This document shows, piece by piece, positions 11,260 through 24,250 of a DNA stretch of 64,000 bases. Below the pieces are notes generated by a model. That model was not told the origin of the DNA, ran no database searches, and saw only the letters and a program-made list of their open reading frames with translations. Location: NCBI RefSeq assembly GCF_963678635.1, contig NC_087062.1, positions 54,570,473 to 54,634,472 on the forward strand, read 5' to 3'. The stretch is from Symsagittifera roscoffensis (taxonomy: Eukaryota > Xenacoelomorpha > Acoela > Convolutidae). A program made the position numbers and the translations under genes. How positions within the stretch are numbered: position 1 is the stretch's first letter; the number at the start of each line of letters is the position of its first letter.

Positions 11260-13720
11260 TTGAGAAAACGCGTATCAGAAAAACATCACTTCTCGAAAAA
11301 CCACTTTGATCCTGAGCCGGCTTTAGGATTGAAATTCGCAGGTAAACTTCGAGAAAATTGAAAAAATTCAAGAAAAAGGACTGTTTTAAAAATTGGATAT
11401 TTTCTAAAGACCATTACGGTTTTTCTAGAAAGTTTAGGTTCTAGCCATTTCTCTGTACTTAAAATTCCTGCGACTTCGTCTCAGATTTGGCAATTTCGAC
11501 AAATCTCAATATCATCATGGCTTGTTTTTCAGAAAGTGGAAAAATGTTCAAAACTGGTTTTTCCTCAAATCCATAACCTTTTTTGGACCGAAAATTGGGC
11601 GTAGCCGCTTCTGCCTTTCATTTTCTGAAAAACTACACAACCAAATCTGAGTTTAAGAGTTCAGCCGAGAAACAGGGCGCAGAGAAACGCTCCCTTTCTT
11701 TGCGCCTGTTTTTCGGCTGAACTCTTAAACTTAGATTTGGTTGTGTAGTTTTTCAGAAAATGAAAAGCTAAATTCCCTCCTTCTTTGAAATTTTTCATGG
11801 CTGTAGAGAGTGGGGCAAAGTGAAAAAGATACTAGCTGAAAGTGAGAGCAGTTGGTCTTCTCATTGGTACCACTTTGATGAAAATTGGAACTTCGATTTT
11901 TGAGAAAAAGGAAAACTTTTGCAATAAGAAAACTTTTTTTTTCCAAAACATGAAATTGCATACGTTAAAATAATAATTTTTTTAACAAACACAGCTTTTT
12001 TCGCCTTTACCAGTTTTTTTAAGGGCATTATTTGAATCGAAAAGGAAAACATCTGCCAAATCACACAAAATCACCACCTGAACACCTAAATAAATGTCAC
12101 GCATTTTGCCGAAAAAAAATCAGCATATAAACGAAAGCCCGAAAACTCAGATTTGAAAGCAGAAAATTTTCAGAAGCTTAAAAGATCGTTGTCGTTCCAA
12201 GCATATGCGTTACCTCATCGCCAAAAGGTAAAAGTAGAAACAGGAGCTTGATGTGCAAGTAGCAGAAGCTTCATGTTTTGGAAAAAACCAACAACACTAC
12301 CAAACACGAAAATGTTTTTTTTTGAATTATTAATCTTGCAAAAAGTAAGGGACTCAAAAGGAGGACTCGATTTCTCCCATAAAGAACTTTGTTCATAGGA
12401 TAATTGAAGTCATCTTCAACTTATGATATTCTTTTAACAATTAATTGTACTGTAGATTGCAGCGGTTTCTTTATATAACTGTTTCAAAGTAATATTTTGT
12501 TGATCGTTTGGATTTCGTCTGAATTTGCTTTCTGCTGAAAACATTCCGGTTTAATTTTTTCGTTTGCTAACTAAACGCCTCATTTGTAGTTAAAATTAAG
12601 CGTTTTCATAGCAAATCGATTCTAAGTAATGGTATTTCTAAGTGTTTTAAAAAATGAATTGGATTTAAAATTTTTTTTTTTCAATTTTGACCAGGCCATT
12701 TTCTATTTACAAAATGATTTAAGGGAGTCACCGGACCGCGATTCGATAGTGTTATTTCTCTGGCTTAAACTATATGACAAAATTGTTTTTTTTTTCATCA
12801 GGAATCTTTTTATATTCTTCAATGATTGCAATCTATTTATCCTACCTTTGTATAGAAACTTCGAAAAAATTATGAGTGCTATGATTCGATTGATTTCATA
12901 ACTCTCCGGAGTTTGTACAATTTTTATGGTAAGTTTCTAATAGGTACATGGAAAAAATGAATTCAGGAAGTTCTTGATGTTCGTAGTTTTTTTGTTTCTA
13001 ATAATTTTTGCAAATTCGCCTTGTGGTTTGGTAGTTTTTGAGCTACGACTTACCGAACATTTAACATGTCTTACCATTTCCTTTCTTGGTTTTTCATCCT
13101 TAGTCATGCATTTTTTCGTGGTTTCATGATAGTTCGTGTAGTTCCAAATGTTGAAACTTATGGTACTCCATAAGAATTTGATTTAATGCTTTTTTCATTT
13201 TTCTTATAAAAAGCCATGCAGGGAGCTTTTGGTTCAAATACACCAAATGAGTCTCAGATATAAACTTTTTAATGCAACAGTTTCTCCATATCGTAATTAA
13301 CTCGCTTCAGTTGAATTAATTTTTCACAATATGTCCTTTATTTCAAATTACTTCACAGAATTGTGTTTCAGAACTTCTGCATTCGCTTTTCTATTGCAAC
13401 GTGAGCAAAAATTTGTTTCGCACTCCTGTTAAGCTTCATTTACCCTTACCAAATGATGCCTTTTTGGATACTTCTAGAGCCAAAATAGAAATTCAATTTT
13501 ATTTGATGCTGTAGTAAATGCTTGTTTGCAGAAACCTATCACGTCAAATTAGTAGAGTAGTTTTTATGCCTGCGACTTCGATTTTAGAGCTTTACCCCTT
13601 GTCTTTGTTCCCATATTAAAAATGAACTTAGATACTCTCCTTTTCAACAAAAATTTTACGGAAAAATTTACACCATGAATTAACTCACAACTTTTATTAG
13701 CATTTCAACGGCTTTAATTT
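11260..13720. other. Intergenic AT-rich DNA
   Basis: I see no supported gene. Open frames here are hydrophobic AT-rich chance frames. A hairpin element lies at 11616-11766 and some surrounding sequence may belong to the same insertion. Confidence 0.5.
11616..11766. repeat. Long hairpin (inverted repeat ~65 bp arms)
   Basis: TTTCATTTTCTGAAAAACTA at 11616 and the following bases to about 11680 reappear inverted up to 11766, with few mismatches and a very short loop. It may be the core of a MITE or an RNA hairpin source. Confidence 0.75.
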
Positions 13721-13924
13721 TAGGGAGGAGAAGTTACGTAAAGGTGAGAAACGACAGATCAGTGGTCTGAGGCCCACCACGATTGGCATTCCTTGCCTGC
13801 GTCGTTGCATTGTTTGTTGCATTTTGAAATTAATTCAGTAACTACAATACCGATTGTTAAACTATTTTTTGCTTGTGACTAATTTTAGTTTCTACAGCTT
13901 TTTCAAATCGTACATTTGTAAAAC

Positions 13925-14082
13925 CTTGTTTTCAAAACAAATAGCACATGTTAATTTTCGACACTCTTCTACTTCAGTACTCTTGTACTGAATCAAATCA
14001 ATTTCTTCTTTTGATACTACTTCAACGGTTTTTTGGAAAACAGGTGCTGCCTGGAAGTGAATATGGTCTTCGGTTTGCACTC
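13925..14082 (-). CDS. Possible exon with start of a RING-type finger
   Basis: A 158-base frame without stops lies between an AATTGCAAG acceptor and a weak GTTTTAC donor. The protein is not low-complexity and ends in CRKLTCAICFENK, which looks like the first C-x2-C of a RING finger, preceded by an acidic helix-like stretch. Composition is more coding-like than its surroundings. I could not find the remaining zinc ligands in nearby minus-strand sequence, so this is a weak call. It could be one exon of a RING E3 gene, a decayed copy, or chance. Confidence 0.25.
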
Positions 14083-14163
14083 CTTGCAATTATAATTAGC
14101 AACGGTTTTACTCTTGAATAATTGGTCTCCATGATTATATACTTAAGTTTTTACACAGAGGCA

Positions 14164-15560
14164 AAGCAGATCTTCGCAACATTTGCGATTCCACGCAAAA
14201 GGTGACAAAAACAAAACAAAACAATTTTTAAAAAATACCAAAAAAATGACGGAAAAACCTCATTCAAAAAAACTTCATAATTTTGTCTCAAATAAATTAA
14301 ATTTGAGCAAGTTTATGGAGTTTAGCTTGTTTATGGAACACGTTCAGGAACAGAAACACAACAGCTAGCGTTAAAAAAGCCATCAGAGTGATTTATCGAG
14401 CTGCAACAAAACCGGCAAACTTGGGTAAACTCCCGCTGCGTAGAAATTGTTTTCATGGTAGACTTCAAACTATAAAGCTTTGAAGTTTCAAGATTTTGCT
14501 ATTTTTGTCGTTTCCGGAGAGGGAGCGTTTAAACTATTTTCCCCTTCAAACGACACGAAATATTCTAATTAAGACGGTTAAAGATAAATAGAAATAATTC
14601 AGGCAGAATAGAAATTTTAAGCTCAGCAAAAGCAAGCAAAAAGAAACAACGTCAGGGCCAGTAAATTTAGAATTTACAGGAAGAAAGCAAAATCTATTGC
14701 ATTTACAAATAGAAATGCTTTCAAAACAAGAAAAATGCGTGACGTGGCAACTAAGACCAAAAAAACCTAATCAGACCAACGATAGGCCGAAGATTTTTTA
14801 GTGTACTGCAAGGAACTTCCTAAGTGTGCTGTAAAAGGAAAAGTCCATTAGTCTAGTAGTATAAATTAAATTTGAGCAAGTTTATGGAGTTTAGCTTGTT
14901 TATGGAGCACGTTCAGGAACAGAAACGACATCCAGCGTCAAAAAAGCTTTCAGAGCGATTTATCGAGCTGCAACAAAACCGACCCTTTGCGCAGAAATTG
15001 TTTTCATCGTAGACTTCAAACTATAAAGCTTTGAAGTTTCACGAATTTTATATTTTTGTCGTTTCCGGAGAGGGAGCGTTTAAACTATTTTCCCCTTCAA
15101 ACGACACGAAATATTGCAATTAAGACGATTAAAGATAATCTAAAATAATTTAGGCAGAATGGAAAATGTAAGCTAAACAAAAGCGAAAAAAAAACAAGAA
15201 ACATAAGTGAGGGTCAGTAAATTTAGAATTCACAGGAAGAAATCAAAAACATTTGCAGTTACAAAATGCTTTTGAAACAAGAAAATTGCGTGACGTGGCA
15301 ACTAAGAAGAAAGAAGCTTAATCAGACAAATATTAGGCCGAAAGTTTTTTAGTGTACTGCACGGAACTTTTTAAGTGCTGTAAAAGGACAAGTCCACTTA
15401 ATTTAAAACTGAGCAAGTTTATGGAGTTTAGCTTGTTTATGGAGCACGTACAGGAAAAGAAACACAACACCCAAAAGTAAATAAACATTCAAAGCGGTTT
15501 ATCGAGGGGCAACTAATCCTACAACACTTGGCTAGAATCCCGTTCAGCTGAGAACATTGT
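14164..15560. repeat. Tandem repeat, units ~540-570 bp
   Basis: The block TTGAGCAAGTTTATGGAGTT recurs at 14303, 14872 and about 15409. A second block, TTTCCGGAGAGGGAGCGTTT, recurs at about 14511 and 15061. GCAACTAAG-type and AGGCCGAA-type motifs recur between them. The third unit is partial. The motifs overlap those in the SINE-like repeats elsewhere in the window. Confidence 0.7.
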
Positions 15561-16739
15561 GAAAAAAAAATTTCGAGCCAAAAATTTTCAAAACTATTAA
15601 GAAATCATACGCTCCACCCTTCCTAAAGCACCCTATATCATAGAATATCTATTTTCAACTTTCAAATGACGCAATAAAATGCAACTAAGCAGACATAAAA
15701 TCAGCAGACAAATGATAGCCCGACAATTAAACTTGTCAAAAAAAAACTTCAGTTTAACAAAATTGACTCCTGGTTGAAATCGAATATAATTTCAAAATCC
15801 AGACTTGCTCAAAATTCTCATCTATTTGTCTGGCACGTGCCAGGTCAGTTCATGTAGGAAGTAAGAGCTGTCGCAAGAAGCGAAAGAATATCGATTCTTA
15901 CAAATATAAGGGAAAACCATGTATTAAATTGACAATGAAAAAAAAACAGTCGGGAAACGAAGCCGATAAAAATAAAGATGAGAAAAAAGACGAACAAGTA
16001 CATTTTGAGTTTTAAAACGTCGCAGATAAGAAGAGCGCTATATATTAAGCGAAAAGTCGGAATTAAGTAATGTAACAATTTAAGGCAACAATTTAACACA
16101 CAGAGGCGAAGCTGAGCTTCGCACCAGTTGCGATACCACATAAAGATAGCCAACTGACAATTGGAAAAGATTAATGAACGCAAGTAAACAAAAAACACAC
16201 AAACTTCGTTGTAAAAATCTCTCGACTTTCGGAAAAAAAAGATACCCTTTAAGCTCTTTGAATTTCTAGTGCATATTAACAACGTTCATTACTCTTAAAA
16301 AGGAAAGAAAAGGATGTAAAGTAAGTCTAAAAAATAAAAAAAACACAATTAAATTTTCAAGATTTTGTTTGTAATGATGTTCTATTTGCGATAAACTTGG
16401 CCAGAAAAACAATCTACGGCATCTAAAGAAAAGCCATAAATATTGGTCGAGCTACTGAGCCGACAAAACTTGGAAACCGAAAGCAAAAGTCTTGTCATGA
16501 AAAAATTTCAACTATAATTTCTATTCTAGATTTCTAGCATTTTGTGCGATCCAGAGAGGAGCATGAAAGTATGTTTCCTTTGAAATAACTCAAAATTAGG
16601 TCCAAAGGCAGATGAAATATAAACTGAAATCATTCAAGCAACATTAAGTTTTTTTTATAAAAACCAAAAAAAAATACTTTAGGCTTTTAAAAATACATAA
16701 CAACACTAAATAAAACTACGGTATAAATTGCAAACCGCA

Positions 16740-19700
16740 TAAAGCAAGAAGAAAAACAATCTACGGTGTGGCAACTAAGCTGACAAAACATGCGCAGACA
16801 ACCAATAAGCCGCCAAATTTTTTGAAACGGAATATCTCAGGTCCAGTCAGATTCGAACACAGGATTCAATACCTCCAATTTTTCATTCACAGGGAAATTA
16901 GAATTCACCGTGAACTGAACATCAACTTACTAATTCTTATTTTTGACCATCTGTGAACAAAGTTGTTTACGGAAAAAACACTGGTACCCGATTGCAATAC
17001 CCTTGCTGATCGCAACGATAAAATTATAAAAACAAAACTTTGATATCTTTTCAAATTACAGTGAAATGGCAAAATAAGTTGTGGGGAAAATGAGATGAAG
17101 AAATTGAGCGTTGTACCAGCTTCGTTGACAATTTATCTACGCAAAAACCCGAACTCCAAATTGAAAATTCTTTTCCCAGGTGTAATAATGTCTCCCACGA
17201 AATAGCCATTAGCTCATTATATTATATCACTAAGAAATTAAAACAAAACCAGTAGTCAGCTAGAAAAGAGTCAATGAACGCAAGCCTGCAAAAAACTAAC
17301 GGCTTCTTTATTGAAACACTTTCATATTTCGAAGAAAATTAGATGGCCTTAAAGGTTTTAGAATTTCTTGAAAAAGTTGTGAATGACACTCTGCTGACTA
17401 GAAGTCGATCACGTTTTTTGTGACTTTACACTTTTGCTGTTCAATAGTAGAGTTGCCTTCCTTTCAAAAAAGAAAAAGAACTGAACTTAAACAGAAATCA
17501 TAAATCAAACGGCGAAAAATCAAGTATGAGACTGAAGCTGACAAAACCTAAGCAGACAATCAATAAGCCGACAACTTTTTTGAAACGGAAAATCTAAGGT
17601 CCTGTCAGATTCGAACCCAGGATTCCATAGCTCTAGACCAAAAGTGCCTCAGGAAAATTAGAAGTCGTCATGAACTGAACCTAAATTTACTCATTCTTAT
17701 TTTTGACCACCTGTGAACAAAGTTGGTTCCGGAAAAACTCTGGTACCCGATTGCAATACCCTTGCTGATAGCAAGGATTTTTTAAAAAAAATGATATCTT
17801 TTGCACTTACAGTGAAATGGCAATATAAGTTGTGGGGAAAATGAGATGAAGAAACTGAGCGTTGTACCAGTTTCGTTGAGTAACAATTTATCTACGCAAA
17901 AGCCCGAACTCCAAATTGAAAATTCTTTTCCCAGGTGTAATAATGTCTCCCACGAAATAGCCATTAGCTCATTATATTATATCGCTAAGAAATTAAAACA
18001 AAAACCAGTAGTCAGCTAGAAAAGAGTCAATGAACACAAGCAAGCAAAAAACTAACGGCTTCTTCATTGAAAAACTTTCATATTTCAAAGAAAATTAGAT
18101 GGCCTTAAAGGTTTTAGAATTTCTTGAAAAAGTTGTGAATGACACTCTGCTGACTAGAAGTCGATCACGTTTTTTGGGACTTTACACTTTTGCTGTTCAA
18201 TAGTAGAGTTGCCTTCCTTTCAAAAAAGAAAAAGAACTGAACTTAAACAGAAATCATAAATCAAACGGCGAAAAATCAAGTATGAGACTGAAGCTGACAA
18301 AACCTAAGCAGACAATCAATAAGCCGACAACTTTTTTGAAACGGAAAATCTAAGGTCCTGTCAGATTCGAACCCAGGATTCCATACCTCCAGACCAAAAG
18401 TGCCTCAGGAAAATTAGAAGTCGTCATGAACTGAACCTAAATTTACTCATTCTTATTTTTGACCACCTGTGAACAAAGTTGGTTCCGGAAAAACTCTGGT
18501 ACCCGATTGCAATACCCTTGCTGATAGCAAGGATTTTTTTAAAAAAATGATATCTTTTGCACTTACAGTGAAATGGCAATATAAGTTGTGGGGAAAATGA
18601 GATGAAGAAACTGAGCGTTGTACCAGTTTCGTTGAGTAACAATTTATCTACGCAAAAGCCCTAACTCCAAATTGAAAATTCTTTTCCCAGGTGTAATAAT
18701 GTCTCCCACGAAATAGCCATTAGCTCATTATATTATATCGCTAAGAAATTAAAACAAAAACCAGTAGTCAGCTAGAAAAGAGTCAATGAACACAAGCAAG
18801 CAAAAAACTAACGGCTTCTTTATTGAAAAACTTTCATATTTCAAAGAAAATTAGATGGCCTTAAAGGTTTTAGAATTTCTTGAAAAAGTTGTGAATGACA
18901 CTCTGCTGACTAGAAGTCGATCACGTTTTTTGTGACTTTACACTTTTGCTGTTCAATAGTAGAGTTGCCTTCCTTTCAAAAAAGAAAAAGAACTGAACTT
19001 AAACAGAAATCATAAATCAAACGGCGAAAAATCAAGTATGAGACTGAAGCTGACAAAACCTAAGCAGACAATCAATAAGCCGACACCTTTTTTGAAACGG
19101 AAAATCTAAGGTCCTGTCAGATTCGAACCCAGGATTCCATACCTCCAGACCAAAAGTGCCTCAGGAAAATTAGAAGTCGTCATGAACTGAACCTAAATTT
19201 ACTCATTCTTATTTTTGACCACCTGTGAACAAAGTTGGTTCCGGAAAAACTCTGGTACCCGATTGCAATACCCTTGCTGATAGCAAGGATTTTTTTTAAA
19301 AAATGATATCTTTTGCACTTACAGTGAAATGGCAATATAAGTTGTGGGGAAAATGAGATGAAGAAACTGAGCGTTGTACCAGTTTCGTTGAGTAACAATT
19401 TATCTACGCAAAAGCCCTAACTCCAAATTGAAAATTCTTTTCCCAGGTGTAATAATGTCTCCCACAAAATAGCCATTAGCTCATTATATTATATCGCTAA
19501 GAAATTAAAACAAAAACCAGTAGTCAGCTAGAAAAGAGTCAATGAACACAAGCAAGCAAAAAACTAACGGCTTCTTTATTGAAAAACTTTCATATTTCAA
19601 AGAAAATTAGATGGCCTTAAAGGTTTTAGAATTTCTTGAAAAATTTGTGAATGACACTCTGCTGACTAGAAGTCGATCACGTTTTTTGTGACTTTACACT

Positions 19701-21376
19701 TTTGCTGTTCAATAGTAGAGTTGGCTTCCTTTCAAAACAGAAAAAGAACTGAACTTTAACAGAAATCATAAATCAAACGGCGAAAAATCACGTATGAGAC
19801 TGAAGCTGACAAAACATAGGCAGACAATCAATAAGCCGACAATTTTTCTGAAACGGAAAATCTAAGGTCCTGTCAGATTCGAACCCAGGATTCCATACCT
19901 CCAGACCAAAAGTGCCTCAGGAAAATTAGAATTCATCGTGAACTGAACATCAACTTACTAATTCTTATTTTTGACCATCTGTGAACAAAGTTGTTTACGG
20001 AAAAAACACTGGTACCCGATTGCAATACCCTTGCTAATCGCAACGATAAAATTATAAAAACAAAACTTTCATATCTTTTCAAATTACAGTGAAAGTGCAA
20101 AATAAGTTGTGGGGAAAATGAGATGAAGAAACTGAGCGTTGTACCAGTTTCGTTGAGTAACAATTTATCTACGCAAAAGCCCTAACTCCAAATTGAAAAT
20201 TCTTTTCCCAGGTGTAATAATGTCTCCCACAAAATAGCCATTAGCTCATTATATTATATCGCTAAGAAATTAAAACAAAAACCAGTAGTCAGCTAGAAAA
20301 GAGTCAATGAACACAAGCAAGCAAAAAACTAACGGCTTCTTTATTGAAAAACTTTCATATTTCAAAGAAAATTAGATGGCCTTAAAGGTTTTAGAATTTC
20401 TTGAAAAATTTGTGAATGACACTCTGCTGACTAGAAGTCGATCACGTTTTTTGTGACTTTACACTTTTGCTGTTCAATAGTAGAGTTGGCTTCCTTTCAA
20501 AACAGAAAAAGAACTGAACTTTAACAGAAATCATAAATCAAACGGCGAAAAATCACGTATGAGACTGAAGCTGACAAAACATAGGCAGACAATCAATAAG
20601 CCGACAATTTTTCTGAAACGGAAAATCTAAGGTCCTGTCAGATTCGAACCCAGGATTCCATACCTCCAGACCAAAAGTGCCTCAGGAAAATTAGAAGTCG
20701 TCATGAACTGAACCTAAATTTACTCATTCTTATTTTTGACCACCTGTGAACAAAGTTGGTTCCGGAAAAACTCTGGTACCCGATTGCAATACCCTTGCTG
20801 ATAGCAAGGATTTTTTTTAAAAAATGATATCTTTTGCACTTACAGTGAAATGGCAATATAAGTTGTGGGGAAAATGAGATGAAGAAACTGAGCGTTGTAC
20901 CAGTTTCGTTGAGTAACAATTTATCTACGCAAAAGCCCTAACTCCAAATTGAAAATTCTTTTCCCAGGTGTAATAATGTCTCCCACAAAATAGCCATTAG
21001 CTCATTATATTATATCGCTAAGAAATTAAAACAAAAACCAGTAGTCAGCTAGAAAAGAGTCAATGAACACAAGCAAGCAAAAAACTAACGGCTTCTTTAT
21101 TGAAAAACTTTCATATTTCAAAGAAAATTAGATGGCCTTAAAGGTTTTAGAATTTCTTGAAAAATTTGTGAATGACACTCTGCTGACTAGAAGTCGATCA
21201 CGTTTTTTGTGACTTTACACTTTTGCTGTTCAATAGTAGAGTTGGCTTCCTTTCAAAACAGAAAAAGAACTGAACTTTAACAGAAATCATAAATCAAACG
21301 GCGAAAAATCACGTATGAGACTGAAGCTGACAAAACATAGGCAGACAATCAATAAGCCGACAATTTTTCTGAAACG
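16740..21376. repeat. Tandem array of ~756-bp units containing tRNA-like sequence
   Basis: The landmark TATGAGACTGAAGCTGACAA recurs starting near 17521, 18277, 19033, 19789, 20554 and 21310, so spacing is 756, 756, 756, 765 and 756. A more diverged unit precedes them from about 16764. On the minus strand each full unit contains CTGGGTTCGAATCTGACAGG, a good tRNA T-arm/B-box. The unit therefore seems to be an amplified SINE-bearing segment. One unit (about 19920-20100) carries the diverged version of its middle section, as if by gene conversion. The minus-strand 72-residue frames that repeat here are not genes. Confidence 0.85.
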
Positions 21377-22432
21377 AACACAGATTTGGAGTATCACGTC
21401 CTTCCCTCTCGACCACGAACGCTTAACAACCGGCAAACACTAGTCACAAAAAAAGCAGCTGCATATGCTAACTAATCTGCTCCACGGTCTCTTATAAGCA
21501 TGCCATTGTCAGCAAGCAAATAGAAAATGAGATGGAAATACGGAAGTCAAAAAAGCAATATTCGTAAAATGGGATTTTTTTTCAAATAAAAACTTCAATT
21601 TCCGACACAGAGGCAAAAAACAAACACACAAACGCATATAAACCTATTTATGCCTTCAAACGTGGCAAAATTAGACCACAAAGCCTATAAAACATAGGCC
21701 GAAACATTGAGGCCAATTTAAACTTTTAAGCGAAAAAAAATACAAATAAATTAGATTTTGAAGTATAGAAATTATAGGAACAAGCCAAAACACTTTCAAT
21801 CACAATAAAAAATGCTGTTATCACAAGAAACATCCATGACGAGGTAACACAGGAACAAACATGAGCAGACAAACATTAGGCCGACAATTTTTTAGAAACA
21901 GAATTTTTCCTTTTGGAATAAGTCTAGCACATTTGCCAACCCAGCCGTAATCTTTACCAATAGATCGCGTTTTCATGCAAAGCCAAAAAAAATGAAATAG
22001 GTATCCAATGGTTTACCTGAATTTTTAAAAAGATATTTCAACTGAATTTGTTTAGAAACGAAAACTCAGTGATGCTGCAAATAAGCTGTCAAAACAAAGT
22101 CAGACAAACGATACGCGGCAATTTTTTAGAATGCAAAAAATTCAGTTAAAAAAACGGGTTCTAACCCCATTAAAGCCCAGGACCTTAGCAGTCCCATTTA
22201 TAGGTGCTATCTTAAGGCTAAGTTTGCGGGAGACGCCAAGAGATTTGAATTTATTGCTAATATCCAGCATGCTGATATTATTTCTACAATGTAGAAGCAG
22301 TAGGACCGGTAATTCATGAAATTGAGTGAAATTTAAATACTGCAAAATTAAAACTAGCACTGCAAAAATAAATAATCATCAGTTTTTGTCAGACAAATCA
22401 TCAGTAACCTGTCAAGTTTAGATTAATATGCT

Positions 22433-23958
22433 TCATCTTTCGAAACTCCAGTCAAGTCCTTTCCGTTGATTAGCAGCTCTGTTCATGTCCCTTGCGAACA
22501 TTTCACACAAATCTAACGCCCACTCATTGCCTTCCGAGGCTATCCGTTTCAGATCTCTCTCTATATCTGTACTCTTTCTTCTGATGCGCCTATGGTCCAA
22601 CAGAAGATTTTTCTCCGCATACCTTTTACACTGTAGAAACACACAGAACAAGTAGTGCCGTAACATGTGGTACATTTCAATCCTAACAACGCAATGTGAG
22701 CCAACACAGAAACAGATGGGTCCCTTGTAACTCAAACTGCTTATTTTCTGCAATGTGTATGTCTTCCGGTCATAGGCGGTCCCTTTGAACTCAATAGATT
22801 GACTGCTCACAGTGTTGCTGCGACCGCACGCCTCACATGTCATTCTGTCTTGGGTGTACCCCATGGATATCTCAGAGCAGCGGTCAACCAAAAACTGAAA
22901 ATTAGTTTGCCAAGAGGTAGCCCTGGAGAACTTTCCCAACATTGCGTTCACTCTATCCGTCACTGTTTGAAGACATTTGCGCAAATTGGGTCCCGATTCC
23001 GGCGGATATAGTTTGAAAGAGTCTGTAACATGCAAAGGATAACCTTTTCCCGGGAAAGAGGCCGCGTTGAGGTAGAGGTAGATCACCTTCAGAAATGCCG
23101 ATGTCTGGGTCTCCGAGTTTCTCTTCATTCGCATATCCGAATCCATGACTTGGTGCAGTGCTTTCCTCCAATCAGCATTTTCACTTTCATCCTCAACATC
23201 ATCTTCAGGTAGACCAGGGGCGTCTGACTCGGATCCCAGTTCGTCCACGTCACTATCTTCCAAAACCAGAAGTTCACTATCTGAACTTTCATAACATTTG
23301 CTGTCGTTTTTATCATGCTTAGATTTTGATTTGCTAGCAGAACTAGGAACCGTAACTAAACTTGCATCTTGTGATGCATCATCAACAATGGGTCGTTTCT
23401 TTTTCTTACTACTCGAATTTCTATGTGTATCTTCATCGCTATCGTCAGAATCAATGACGTTTTTAGGACGTTTTTCAGCGCTTGTCGGAGTTTTCCCAAG
23501 GGTGGTGTTAATCAATTCCTGTTTTTCGACTTTCTTGTTTTCTAACTTTGAAATTCGTCTACTTGGAGTTCTCTTGGAAGCACTGCGCGATATTACTATT
23601 TGTTCATCATCACTACTCCCACTATCTTTACCATTAACTTGCGGATCCTTCTGATTGTTCGACTCTTTCTCACTTTCGGAATCTTCATCAATGACTGGTT
23701 TTCTTTTCTCTTTTGGCGTTTTCCTCAGTTTGTTCTGTAATTCTTCAATTTTCTTTTCTTTTTCTTCCTCTATTTCTTCTCGTGTTTTGATCCTCGATGA
23801 GCGCCTGGAATTTTTGGTTTCTTTTTTGGCGCTACTTCTGCAGATGACAATTTCATCTTCGTCATCATCTTCGACTTGAATGACTTCCTTGTTGTTGTAT
23901 CGAGATGTACTAGGAGTCATTTCTAAATGAGGTGTGTATTCACTTTCCTGCGATGATG
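22433..23958 (-). CDS. DUF4211 (CCDC82-like) protein, large 3' exon, copy 1
   Basis: The exon starts after GTTTTAAG (AG at 23960-23959) and ends at TGA (22433-22435). The first 250 residues are acidic and Ser/Lys-rich with clusters such as DDDEDEI and basic KKKKR, typical of a disordered nuclear protein. From about residue 247 (DWRKALHQVMDSD) to about 400 it resembles the DUF4211 domain of CCDC82: a C-x2-C pair (CEAC, about residues 359-362), then FKGTAYDRKT and a Cys/His-rich stretch. The ATG at 23920 is probably internal, because the frame is open back to the acceptor and joins in phase to the exon at 30252-30522. The role of CCDC82 is poorly known and I infer only nuclear location. Confidence 0.85.
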
Positions 23959-24180
23959 CTTAAAACAAAACTTATCAGAATAAAATTGCACCTAATTCAA
24001 AAAAACTTTAGACCCAGAGGGAGTTCAAGAGAGTAACCAAGTCAAAACTCATGCAGATAAATAATAATTAACACAGAGAAGCTGCACTTCGCAAACACAG
24101 ACAAGAAAACGAACAAAAATAGCTCTAAGGAATGAAATAAAAAAAGGTTAAAAAAAAGTCTCGAATTAGTAAAATTTTTG

Positions 24181-24250
24181 CTTGAGTCGGATTTGAACCT
24201 GCGACCTCGAGATTTGGAGTATCACGTCCTTCCCTCTCGACCACGAACGC
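24181..24250 (-). repeat. tRNA-like SINE promoter (A and B boxes), copy in unit 1
   Basis: On the minus strand TGGTCGAGAGG (24233-24243) fits the A-box consensus and GGTTCAAATCC (24189-24199) is a perfect B-box. Spacing is tRNA-like. The acceptor-stem ends do not pair, so this is a tRNA-derived SINE head rather than a working tRNA. The duplication breakpoint lies inside it. Confidence 0.7.

Noticed and set aside
12629..12901. Hydrophobic 90-residue frame
   Set aside because: Phe/Ile/Asn-rich composition expected from T-rich DNA, no splice context or domain.
17782..20919. Repeated minus-strand frames of about 60-76 residues
   Set aside because: They recur only because the 756-bp tandem unit recurs. 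Their borders follow repeat changes and they span the tRNA-like segment. No coding evidence.
16740..21376. CRISPR-like array
   Set aside because: Units are 756 bp and contiguous with no short repeat/unique spacer pattern, in a eukaryotic genome.
22131..22360. Short overlapping frames on both strands, also at 24959 and 27786
   Set aside because: Copies of the same spacer in the 2.83-kb tandem unit; both strands open by chance, no recognised domain.
23298..23879. Plus-strand Ser/Phe/Leu-rich frames opposite the DUF4211 exon
   Set aside because: Antisense shadows of the acidic and Ser/Lys-rich coding sequence.
24181..24250. A functional tRNA gene
   Set aside because: A and B boxes are good but the acceptor and anticodon stems do not pair, and the segment is within a repeat; a SINE head fits better.
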